From Achatina immaculata (lineage: Eukaryota > Mollusca > Gastropoda > Stylommatophora > Achatinidae): DNA of 64,000 bases. Shown piece after piece: positions 1 through 12,300 of the stretch (the first letter of the stretch is position 1; the number at the start of each line of letters is the position of its first letter). The stretch is from NCBI GenBank assembly GCA_009760885.1, contig CM019717.1:51359366-51423365 (forward strand), read 5' to 3'. Below the pieces are notes generated by a model. The model was given only the letters and a program-made list of their open reading frames with translations, searched no databases and was not told where the DNA came from. The translations under genes and the position numbers were made by a program.

Positions 1-81
1 TTTATTCAAATGCTACACAATTTTTGAAAGACTCTCACCCAACATAACTGAACCATATTACTTACATGACAAAAGCACTGA

Positions 82-103
82 TTTATTCCAACACATATTT
101 ATT
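82..103 (-). terminator. Two candidate AATAAA polyadenylation signals for ARH3
   Basis: On the minus strand AATAAA occurs at 98-103 and 82-87, about 50-70 bases past the ARH3 stop codon, which is a usual distance. A third lies at 1-6. Which one is used cannot be told from sequence. Confidence 0.4.
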
Positions 104-151
104 TACTCTATAAAACTGACATGTGAGATTTCTTGCCAGCATGTTATTGTA

Positions 152-379
152 TCATAAGTGTGAAGAATTCCCTCGCTTTGAAACTGCCCCTAGTTTAAAC
201 ATCCCCTCTGCCATTTCTTCAGCATCAGCTGTTCCCTCACAGCAGTCCCTCCAGGCCTCCGGAATCTGCTCCATCCCATACAGGGCCCCAGCAATGGCTG
301 CTGCCATTGTGGCAATAGTATCAGTGTCTCCGCCCAATCCAATGGCATATATAACTGTCTGTTCAAATTTACTCCTGCC
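152..379 (-). CDS. ADPRS: ARH3 exon 7 (GGDTDTIATM, stop)
   Basis: The acceptor TGTGCTGCAG|GGC opens the last coding exon. It carries AIGLGGDTDTIATM, the second half of the di-magnesium site, then AIAGALYGMEQIPEAW, as in human ARH3. The stop TGA is at 152-154. Confidence 0.94.
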   Translation of the reverse strand, partial: GRSKFEQTVIYAIGLGGDTDTIATMAAAIAGALYGMEQIPEAWRDCCEGTADAEEMAEGMFKLGAVSKRGNSSHL

Positions 380-3300
380 CTGCAGCACAGAAAAGGAATA
401 ATTTACATCACAGAAAAACATACTGGTTAACCCTTTCACCCCCTGTACAAAAAATTTAGACTTTTGCATTTCCAGTATGGTAATATGCTTGCATCATGAC
501 TGAAGTGGATAGAGAATAGAGAATCTAATGAATCGTATGGATGACAAAATAATCCAAAACACTTTAGTGACGAACTCACTCCCATGAACAAAAGCATTAC
601 AATGGCTATAGGAGTTCTGATCTTAGAGAACTACCTGAAAATAACCTTACAGTATGTTTGAGATCAAAGGTTAATGAAGTATGGATGGTGAAAATCAGCC
701 TTACAGAATGTTCAACGCCACAAGAATAACAAAGTGTTGTAATCTTCACTTTTCAATAGCACAGCTTTTATTCTTAATCTCATTGCATCTATTCCTTTTC
801 ATTAATACAAGGCATTCATTTCAAACAGCAATGGCATTTCTCTATATTATGTAAAAATGTTACAAAGCAACATAACAAAGCAACTGCTTTATAGGGCTCA
901 GCAATTACTTTACAAGGCTCAATTTAAATGAAAGTCAAAATTTCACCAAATGAAGATGTAATGTAGTATATACTTTTTATCACTACAGCTGATATGTAGG
1001 CAGGCAGTTCTGCCAAGCATTATCTTGCTGAGCCAGTTCTCTACTGACTGATTCTACTATGAGGGGTGATTGATAAGTTCTCCGCCTTAGGTACAAATAC
1101 TTGAAACACACAGTTGATATTAGGTACATTTGTAGATCAGGTTAATGTAAGATTAAACACCAAGTTTCAAGAAATTAATTGCAACCAATTTTTGTTTACA
1201 GGTTACTAAAGTGGTAAGGGGTGGCAGAAATTGAGAAAATGGATAAAATTTCTCATCGAGCAGTCATTCATTACCTCTGCATCAAGGGCTTATCACTGAA
1301 GGAGATCCATGAGGATATGGTGGAGACTAGGGGAGAGTGCCCCTTCTTACAGCACGGTGAAGAAATGGGCAGCTCAATTTAAACATGGAAGTTAGAGTCT
1401 GGAAGATGATCTCCATCCAGGAAGACCAATAACAGTAACCACCGATGAAACCACGACAGAATCCATGACATGATAATGGAGGATCGACGACCCACCTAGT
1501 GGTACATTGGTACTCAGTAGAGCATCTACCAGAAACATGTTCATGCCATTATTCATAATGATCATCAAATTACAAAGGTCTCTGCTCAAAGGGTCCTGAA
1601 ACTTCTTGGAGCTGATCACAAACAACAGCATCTCAACATGTCAAGAGACAATCTTGGCCATTTTTCTGCAGATCCTGAAAAGTTTCTTCAACAATTTGTG
1701 ACTATGGATGAGACTTGGGTTCATCATTCTCAACCAGAAACTAAAGAACAGTCAAAGCAGTGGAAACATCATGAATCCCCACCTCCAAAGAAAGCAAGGG
1801 TGGTTCTGTCTGCAGGCAAAGTGATGGCTTCTGTCTTTTGGGATTCAGAAGGTGTGCTACTGGTAGACTAAATTCAAAAAGGCAGAACAGTCACTGGGGC
1901 CTATTACACTAATCTTCTGAAGCAACTGCGGGTCAAACTGAAGGAAAAGCATCAAGGGAAATTGACGAGAAGAGTCATCTTTCATCAAGACAATGCTCCA
2001 GTTCACAAGTCAGTAGTGGCAATGGCTGCCATTCATGAATGCAGCTTCCAGCTTCTTGAACATCCTCCTTTTCCCCAGATTTGGCCCCTTTGGACTATTT
2101 ACCTGTTTACCAAACTCAAAAAAGGAGCTCAGTGATCACAAATTTGCTTCAGATGATGATGTCATTCATGCTGTAGACCACTTTCTATTGGCACAAGATG
2201 CTGACTTTTACAAAGAAGGGATCCATATGCTCCAGGATCACTGGACTAAGTGCACAAAGTTGCATGGGGACTATGCTGAGAAATAACCCCAAAAAGTTGT
2301 CCACAAATAATCTAGTATACCTCAGACTGAAAACTTATAACACCCCTCTTATAATTAAAAATTCTAAAGAAATCCTAAAAGCACAGATTGTTACAAAAAT
2401 AACATAAATTACTTTTTAAAAAATTTCATTCAACAACTGCATACAAAACGAAGATTACAAAAGCACCATAGTTAAAAACCTTGAACATTCTGTAACTGAA
2501 TATACATGGTAATCTCTTCCTTCAGTCAAAATAAATTCTCTAACAGCTGTATAAGTAAATGACAAAAAATACAAAGTGATTATAAAGTCCTTGTCTGATT
2601 AAGAAAAATCATATTTTAAAAACTGTGCTAGGCAGAAACAGGTCACTGTGGGATTTTATATGCTGATTCTTACAATTTTTTTTTTTTTTCAGTACAGGTA
2701 GTGCCGCAATCACCAGTATCAAAATGGTATCTATGAAGGAGAAAGTGCAGTGTGTTCTGTGGTATAACAAAACAAATTCACTAGTTACAGTTCAATGAAG
2801 GTTCAGAAATGAGTACAGAGCCCTCTTGACATTTTTTTAATGGAGGTTATAACTTCCCATTTGTATACCTTGGCAGCAGAGTAGTAGAAAATGGAGACAG
2901 CACAGAGGACATCAACAGCAGACTTACTAGAGCAAACCAGGCTTTTGCAATGCTGCAGACTATATGGAAATAAAAAAAACTAAGCATAAACATGAAAATC
3001 AGGATATTTAAGAGTAATGTTCTAAGTGTATTACTCTATGGAAGTGAATGCTGGAAAATCACCAAAACCATAGAAAACAAGTTGAATTCTTTCCAGACTA
3101 AATGTTTACGAAGAATTAGACAAATATTTTGGCCAAACACCATAAGAAATAACATCTTATTAGCAGAAATGCAGATGAAACCACTGACAACAATTATTGA
3201 GGAAAGACGCTGGCGATGGTTGGGACATGTGCTCCGAATGACTGAAAACTCACTACCAAAAATAGCACTAAGATGGACACCACAGGGGAGCAGAAGTAAG

Positions 3301-6300
3301 GGTAGACCAAAAGAGACATGGAGAAGAACAACAGAAAGGATGTTGAGCAATAGAGGGCTCACCTGGGCAAGAAAAAAAAAAAGGCAAAGGACAGGCATTT
3401 GTGGAAAACCCTTGCCAAAGCCCCATGTGCTCTGGGCACTTAAGGTTCAGAGAGAGAGAGAGAGTTCAATGAATGTTTAGAAATGAGTACAGAGCCCTCT
3501 TGACATTTTTTTAATGGAAGTTATAACTTCCCGTGCCGCATGTCACTATAGTGCTACTTCCAGTGTATGAGTCCCCTGTCACATATCGCTATAGTGACAC
3601 TTGTTTCGTTTCAGTATTAAATCGGTGCAAATTTTGGTTCGCATGTTAACTGTGCATGTCAGATTTACCCACCATTCTTTTCTCACAGCATGGGCAGCCA
3701 GCGGACATATTTTCAAATTCTCTATTTATTTTTGTGACATTTTTTGTAAGTAGCATTGAAAATGGACACACCCTCTGACAAGACAAGTGTTACAGGACAT
3801 ATCCCAGCTAGTTCTCAACCTGTTAGACGGACCACAGAAGCTGCTAGACAGTTATTTCAGACTTTATATGATGAGCATGCTTCTGATGAGTCAAGTTCTG
3901 ACTCTTCGACTGTAAGTAGTGAAACAGAAAGTGAAACTGAATGTTGTCCCTCAACAAGTGCTGTTGCTCCTGTCATTTCTGCTCCTCCATCTGCCAAATG
4001 GGCAAAGAAGAATGTTTCTGCGGCTCAAAGAGCAAATGCAGAACCAGTTTCAACATGGAGAGTAGCATAGATAGATGAAGTAGAAGGTAATGCTACTAAC
4101 CAAGATGATTATTCTGCTGGATCTTGGCAATGACAGGGCACCTATGGCTTTTTTCCTGGCAATGTTCACATCAGATATTTTGGACAGTCTCATTAGCAGC
4201 ATAATCATTTATATCATAAATGATTATGCTGCTGTGAAACTTAGCCAAACTGCAAGTCTAAAAAGGTGCAGTAGACTACATCAGTGGGCACTTGCTCATC
4301 ATCATCATCATGTGCTGTGCCGACTGGCGTTGGCTATTATGCTTCTCCAGAGTACCCGATCCTTCATGCAGGCCATCAGTTCAGTTGGTGATCTCCTCTC
4401 ACACCATCCTGTCAGACTGTCCAGTATCATTTCTCTTGGTCTTCCTCTTGATCTTCTTCCTTCTATTTTTCCTGTTGTTATAATATTTTCAATGCCCCCT
4501 CTTCTCATTGCATGTCCTATGAAAGTGCACTGTCTCTCTCTTATCTTTCTGACAAGGTTTTTTGTCTCTCCAGCTCTTCTCATACATTCTTCATTAGTTA
4601 TTTTTGCTGTCCAAGGGATTCGCAACATTCTTCTAATAAACCACATTTCTGCTGATTCCAATGATTTTTGTGCAGACTTGCCTATTGTCCATGATTCACT
4701 TCCATATAACAAGATAGGTTCAATATAGCATTTTAGGACTCCTTTTCTAACATTCATTGATAAAGATGTGTTAGCTAATATGTTTCTCATTCTCTGAAAT
4801 GCAGTCTTTTCTTGGCCTATTCTGTTCCTAATTTCTGTTCTGTATTTCCCATCTGAAGTTATTACTGCTCCAAGGTATTTGAGTTTCTGCATCTGCTTTA
4901 GAATAGTTCCATTTAATTTAATACTGCATGCTGGTGGATTCTGTTTCTTAGATATAACCATAGTCTCTGTCTTTTTGATGTTCAAAGTAAGGCCTTTCTG
5001 TTCACTTTCTTTGGCGACTTTATCCAAGAGATTTTGCAGGTCTTGTTGGTTCTCAGCTATCAGTACTGTGTCGTCAGCATACCGAAGGTTGTTAATATTG
5101 TATCCTCCAATTTTTATGCCTGCTTCTGTGATGATTGTTCTTAGAATATTCTCACTATACAGAGAAAAAAGTTCTGGAGATAGTACACATCCTTGTCGCA
5201 CCCCTTGTTTTATAGGTTGATATTTTCCAGTTTTATTTTCAACTTGAACTGCTGCTTCTTGCTGCCAGTATAGATGTTTTACAATCCTCAGGTCTTTGCC
5301 GTCTATACTGATGTCTTCAAGCTTTTTAATAATTTCATTATGTTTCACCTTGTCAAATGCCTTGGTGTAATCAATGAAGCATAAGTAGAAATCTTTCTGT
5401 ACTTCTAAAGCTCTTTCTGTTAGTGTTCGTAAAGCATAAATGGCATTGTGTGTTCCCTTTCCTTCAACAAATCCACAGTTTATCTGCTATTTCCATTTTT
5501 ATCTTTTTCCTTGTTCTTCTCATAATTATTCTCAGAAGTAGCTTCGTTATGTGACATGAGAGGCTGATAGTCCGGTGGTCGTCACATTCCTTTGCACCTG
5601 GTTTCTTTGGTAATGCTATAAACGTGGATTTAATCAGGTCACTGGGAATATAACCACTGTTGTAAATGTCATTTGGTAACTTGGTTATTATTTTTATTCC
5701 TGTCACCTCTAGTGCCTCTATTTCTTCTATTGTTATATTATCAGGCCCAGTCGCTTTTCCTTTCTTCATGTGTTTGATGGCATCTATGATTTCATCTTCC
5801 AGTATTGGTGGTCCCTCACAGTTTTCAGTATCTGGTGTTAATTCTGGTCTTTCTCCTCCATACAGCTCACTGATATACTCTGTCCACAACATCTTCTTTT
5901 CCCATTAACATTTTACCTTTTCGATTTCAGGCATCCTGTGGTATATTTTGTTTTCCTGCCTGTGAGTTCATTAATTTGTTTGTTTAACAGTTTGGTGGGC
6001 ACTTGCTGGTCACCATAAAATGTACAAATTTCTGGTGACACTCATAGCTATGAGCAGAAAACCTAACCCGAGCTCAGTGCTTACTGGAGCACTACACTTC
6101 AGTTGCAATCGCCATTTTTTTCGGCAAATGTTTTCCAGGAATCAGTTTCAACTGCTTATACAACACCATGATGCATGTCAGTGAAGCTGATAGTCAAGGC
6201 AAGTCTAAAATTGAGCCATTTGTCAATCAGCTGTTGGCATCCTTTTACCTGTTCAGTAATCTGAGTCTTGATCAAATGGCTAATCAGCTACAAGGGATGC

Positions 6301-9300
6301 TGGAGTCACAAACAGTATAACGCCAGCAAGCCACTGAAATATCACATCAAGACCTACGGCCTTTGTGACTCCATCACAGGCTGTTTTCAACCTGTTGATT
6401 TATTTTGGGTCCAACACCTCTTACACCTCTACCAGTGCTGACAGTCCCAGTCATGCTGTGAAAGTGATATTCTGCTGAAGCCACTCAGATCTTCACATCA
6501 CATTTTTGTAGACAGGTTTTACACCAGTCTTGCACTTGTTGAACATCTGCAGACCAAAGGCCACAACTATACTGGCACACTGAATGTGAACTGTGTAGGT
6601 TTTCCTCCGGAGTTAAAAACTCTGAAAATAGGTCCAAAAGAAGCCATCTACCACGTGAAAGATGGTGAGAAGAAAATTCTCTGTGTCTCCTGGAGAGACA
6701 GGACTGCAAAGAAGCCTGTCCATGTTGTGACAACAAATGAAAAAGCCATTGCAACTCATGTTCTTAAAGGACAGGAGGAGGTTGAAAAACCTACCACCAT
6801 CATTCACACATACAACATGTGTATGAGTGGGTGTGACAGAATTGACCAAAAGGTGTCATATTATGGCTAGGATACTAGAAAGACAGTGAAGTGGCGAAGA
6901 AGATATTCATTTGGATTTTGGAAGTTGTGCAGGCGAATGCTCAAATATTATATTTGTTATCTGAGGAGACTGCCAGGAAACAGAGATCTCTAGTCTGGTT
7001 CAAGCATCAGCCCACTGAAGGCCTGAGATCCCTGGCAGACAGCAGCATCAATCCTGGTGTTAGTATGTCATCTCCCAGACCACTGGGAGGGAGAGCTAAT
7101 GCTCCAGTAGCTGATGGGTTCCAAGGTAATCACCCGTGAAGAAAACCTTCAAGTGCTGTGCCTACTGTTCCAGAACTGATAAGAAGGTCTGCACAAAGTT
7201 CTACTGTATAGTGTGTCCAGACAGACCTTATCTGTGTCCACAAGAGTGTTTTCAGAAGTATCATCAGCTATCTTCAGCATGATGCTACTGCTTCCACAAC
7301 TACTTCATTTGTCTGGACTGTCTGCATTTTCTGTTTGAGCCACCTGTTTCATCTTTCTGTATATACCATTCTTGTTGGTTTATCTTTATTTCTTATCTAT
7401 TTCTTGGATTGGAGACAGCAGATATTCTGTACATAATATTTTTTAATGTCATTTTTTTTCACTTTTCATATATGTATATGTATTCTGTAGATAACATTTT
7501 TATGCCTGTTTTGTACATAGCAAATGTGTACTGGTTTGTGGTTTTTGTTTTTTTTTTTTTTTGCTGGCTGCCAGGTTTTTTTTTATGAAAAGTTGTGCAC
7601 AAAGTGATTATATTTTATGTGACGAATTTTATTTACCATCAAATTGTGTTTTACAAGTGGATATTTACAGCTCTAATGGTAAGTAGAACACAATTTTATT
7701 TGTGTATCATAATTTTTTTTTGTTGCCTAAAAATGTTCTTATTTTCTCATCACTTCTTTTTTCCTAAAAAAAAAAAACCTCTGCATTTGTGAAATCTTCA
7801 TTCATTTATATTTTTTTTTTTGGATGTATAATAAGTATACTTTTAACATGGAAATAATTTGTTACATTCACTTTTTCAACAACACCCCAAAAATATCACA
7901 ACATGAGCACATTTTATTTGGCAGAAACGAAACGTCACATTTTTGCCTCCAGCATGAGAAGAGTTAAGGCCAGTCTCCTCATTTCACTTGTTCTTGATAC
8001 TGAAACTTTGAAGGCAAGGATAATGGATGCTTTAGTGACAGTGACTAAAGAGATGTTTGAGAACACATGATAAGAAATGGTTGCTTTAGTGACAGTGACT
8101 AAAGAGAAGTTCGAGAACACATGATAAGAAATAAAGTATTACTTAGACATTCTTTGGGCAACAGAGCACTTGTTGAAATGCATGGAAAAAAAGTAAAAAA
8201 AAAAAAAAAACTTTCTGATTTGAGGTAAACCTTGGTAAACAAAACCACATGTCTGTACTTAGCGTAGTTTTTTTTTTTGGCAATAAATTGTTTAAATCAA
8301 GAAAAGACTTTATGTTCACCTTGTACACACATCTCCCAAGAATGAAATTAAATTACTGGGATATAATGAGCTGAACAATATGAAGTCACTAGATGACTAA
8401 GAAGGCATAAGTACTCTTCTAATCTCTCTCTCTCTATATTTCTGTTCTTACATGTGATCTGATTTCATCTTGAAAACAGCTACATAAAACTCCAACATAT
8501 AACTCAATGAAGCAAAATCTAGTGAAACGTATGGAATCAGAGTTACAAATTATTCCAGCAAATAAGCATTCACTTTACTTCATCCTTCCTCTTGTACTGT
8601 GAGGTGTCGAAGGGAAATGCATATGGCATTTCTGGGCCATATGAGTGGCCTCAGTGCTGTTCATGCTGTAATTTACGAGTTTTTATAACTCCATCTATCC
8701 ATCTTTTCAATGGTCTTCCTCTTGATTTGTGTCCTGTAGTTCTTTGACTGAAGGCCTTTGTTGGTGGCTGGCTGTATATGTGTCACTTAATTCTTTGTTT
8801 CTCTAAATATTGCAGGCATGATGTAGTAGTTCCTACCAGTTATGTCAGCATTTTTTATCTTGTCCCCCCTGGTGACATTTGGTGCTTTACTTAGGCATTT
8901 CATTTCACATGTAGATATTTTATTTTGTTGTTTTTTGGTTAGTGCCCATGTTTGGCATTGGTAACACAATGCTGGTATAAATATGCTATTATTGTTATTT
9001 GTTTCTTGGTTTCAAGTGGTAATGTTAGAGTGAGAAAGTAGTGGACATAACTGGTATGTAATGGCACTTGCTCTGTGTGTTCTAATTTCAATTTCTCTAT
9101 CAAGCTTCTAATCTTCTGTAAACATATTACCAAGATATCTGAATTCTTTAACTTGCTGGATTTTGTTGTCTTCAATATAGATGTTTAATGGGCTTGGATT
9201 TCTGCTGACTTTCATGGTCTCTGTTTTGGTAATGTTGATTTTCATATCATAATGCTTGCATTCACAAACAACCAAAACAATGACCTGGTAGCTGCCAATA

Positions 9301-12300
9301 AGATCATCTACATCAAAATGATACTCCTGGAGAATAAGATAAAAAAATATGATCACAAAAGATTACATCAGAAAAGCTTACTTCTAATTCTGGAATATTC
9401 TGTGTGGCTGCCTTCAGGAAAGAGAAAACTGCAGCAGGAACTGAGCCAAAGGCTGACACGTTGTTGCCTTAAAGATCATTATAAATAAACATTTACTGAC
9501 AATATTTGTGTGAAAATACATAAAAATAGAATTTAATTACGTCAGTGAAAATTCTAACCTTCTCTAATACAAAATGAACATATACATACAGATCTCCTAC
9601 AAATGCCTGCAGGATAATCAGTGAGAATAACAAAACTTCTAGGTTGATACAGCCTCACTTCAGTTACACATGAAACTGGACAAGACAGAAGTTATTTGAT
9701 TCAAGAAGATTTTTTTTTCTCCAGGAATGTTTTGTGGTTAATAAGATCCTCTACTGTAGCTACACAGCTTCTTATCCTTCTGAAATTCACTCTCAGTCAT
9801 TATCTTGCAACTGTTCCTTCTTAAGTTATAGGTGCTTTTGAAGTTCTCCCACTTAACTTAATTTTAACTCTTCATTCCGAAACAACACTGTCTGGGCTGG
9901 GAAATCTTGCATACCTATGTAAATAAATGCTCAGAGTGATGTTTAAGCAGTCTGAATAAAATGAAAAGTAGCACATTTCTGATTCCACTCACATTTTTAA
10001 CATATAGAGTACTGAAGGGAAGTATCTTTCAGTTCCTCCCTAACAAAAATTTCTTATAAAAATGTATTCTGCCACAACAGAGAAACTAATTCAGGAGTGA
10101 AAGAGTTAACACAGTTTTGTGCTCCAGAAAATCCTGCAACTTCAGCTGCAACTGTTTCGACATCTCAAAAACATGTAAACAAACAGCCAGGACTGCTACT
10201 TCATGCATTTTTAATTCATCGTCAAAGGTATAACTTTTAATAACAAACATACTGTTTGATTAAAAAGTATACTAGTCTCTGTCAAATCACTTACCAAGTT
10301 CACTCACTACATCTTTTACTTTCAGGTCACTTTTCTTCAGGAGATCCTTGATCTTGGTCAGTTTAGCACAGTAAGGAGAAGGGTAACCCTCCAATTGTCT
10401 GCAAGAGAAAAAAAAAAGGGGGCACATGAAAATTATTCAGCAAACATAAAACAGTAGAAATATGAGCTGTCAACTGTTTTACAACAATATAAAATAATAT
10501 TCTGTGATGATGCAAAAAGGCTGGAGAGTTTGTATAAAAGGTAAAGGTAAAATCCATCATCATCATCATCAGGTGCCGTGCCGACAGGCGTTGGCTATTA
10601 TGCTTCTCCAGAGTACACGATCCTTCATGCAGGCCATCAGCTCAGTTGGTAGTTTCCTCTCACACCATCTCGTCAGACTGTCCAGTATCATTTCTCTCAG
10701 TCTTCCTCTTGATCTTCTTCCTTCTATTTTTCCTGTTGTTATAATATTTTCAATGCCCCTCTTCTCATTGCATGTCCTATAAAAGTACATTGTCTCTCTC
10801 TTATTTTTTTGACAAATTTTTTTGTCTCTCCAGCTCTTCTCATACATTCTTCATTAGTTATTTTTGCTGTCCAGGGGATTCACAGCATTCTTCTAATAAA
10901 TCACATTTCTGCTGCTTCCAGTGACTTTTTTGCAGACCTGCCTATTGTTCATGATTCACTTCCATATAACAAGATAGGTTCAATATAGCATTTTAGGACT
11001 CCTTTTCTAACATTCATTGATAAGGATGTGATGCATAATATGTTTCTCATTCTCTGAAATGCAGTCTTTGCTTGGCCTATTCTGTTCCTAATTTCTGTTC
11101 TGTATTTCCCATCTGAAGTTATTACTGCTCCAAGGTATTTGAATTTCTGCACCTGCTTTAGAATAGTTCTATTTAATTTTATATTGCATTTTGGTGGATT
11201 TTGTGTCTTAAATATAACCATAGCCTCTGTCTTTTTGATGTTCAAAGTAAGGCCTTTCTGTTCACTTTCTTTGGCGACTTTATCCAAGAGATTTTGCAGG
11301 TCTTGTTGGTTCTCAGCTATCAGTACTGTGTCATCAGCATACCGAAGGTTGTTAATATTGTATCCTCCAATTTTTATGCCTGGTTCTGTGACGACCATTC
11401 TTAGAATATTCTCACTGTACAGAGAAAAAAGGTCTGGAGATAGCACACATCCTTGTTGCAATTCCTTGTTTTATAGGTTGATATTTTCCAGTTTTATTTT
11501 CAACTCGAATTGCTACTTCTTGCCGCCGGTATAGATGTTTTACAATCCTCAGGTCTTTGCCGTCTATACTGAGGTCTTCAAGCATTTTAATAATTTCATT
11601 AAGTTTCACCTTGTCGAATGCCTTGGTGTAAACAATGAAGCATAAGTAGAGATCTTTCTGTACTTCTAAAAGCTCTTTCTGTTAGTGTTCGCAAAGCACA
11701 AATGGCATTGTATGTTCCCTTTCCTCAACAAATCCAAACTGTTCATCTGCTACTTCCATTAAAAATCCGTTCCCATGCTATTAAGGCATACTGGAGATAC
11801 GGTGTTAGGTCTGTACTTCCAAGACCATCAGCACATGAAAGTATTTCCAAGACCATTGGCACATGAAAGTATTTCCAAGACCATCAGCACATGAAAGTAT
11901 TTCCAAGACCATCAGCACATGAAAGTATTTCCAAGACCATCAGCACATGAAAGTATTTCCAAGACCATCAGCACATGAAAGTATTTCCAAGACCATCAGC
12001 ACATGAAAGTATTTTCAAGACCATCAGCACATGAAAGTATTTCCAAGACCATCAGCACATGAAAGTATTTTCAAGACCTTCAGCACGAGAAAATGTGACA
12101 TTTAATGATGAACAAAGTCTGCATGCCAAACTTAATTCTGACTCAATTATTTTTCTGCTGCTCAACTCCAGCTCCTTCACAAATGATATTTCTTCGACTC
12201 TGGCTCCAAATTTCTTCCAAGACTAGCTCCAGTATTTTTCAACTGTTCAAGTCTGACTCATTTATAAATGGAAAATTTCCTTCAGATTCACCTAAAAATA

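Larger units (their letters stand above)
4297..5994 (-). mobile_element. RTE-like LINE family A, nested in piggyBac (1.7 kb)
   Basis: Flanked by a perfect 13-bp duplication, GTGGGCACTTGCT, at 4284-4296 and 5995-6007. The 3' end on the minus strand is a short GAT repeat. It is 5'-truncated with respect to a full element, as no endonuclease is seen. Two open pieces of the polyprotein remain (5464-5892 and 4308-5348). Further copies of the family lie at 10556-11760 and 58137-58349. Confidence 0.9.
3534..7967 (+). mobile_element. piggyBac-like transposon, decayed, interrupted by an RTE
   Basis: Contains piggyBac transposase remnants in order: an acidic Ser-rich N-terminus (3762-4070), a DDE-region end (6576-7000) and the C-terminal Cys-rich finger (about 7139-7280). 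A TTAA lies at 7964-7967, but the left end is unclear, so the borders are approximate. An RTE-A element (4297-5994) with a 13-bp target duplication splits it. Confidence 0.75.

Noticed and set aside
4090..4728. 212-codon plus-strand frame
   Set aside because: It crosses the piggyBac/RTE-A junction and is antisense to the RTE-A reverse transcriptase.
11818..12086. CRISPR-like regular repeats
   Set aside because: The 28-bp units abut directly without spacers, so this is a minisatellite. Nothing else in the window is prokaryotic.
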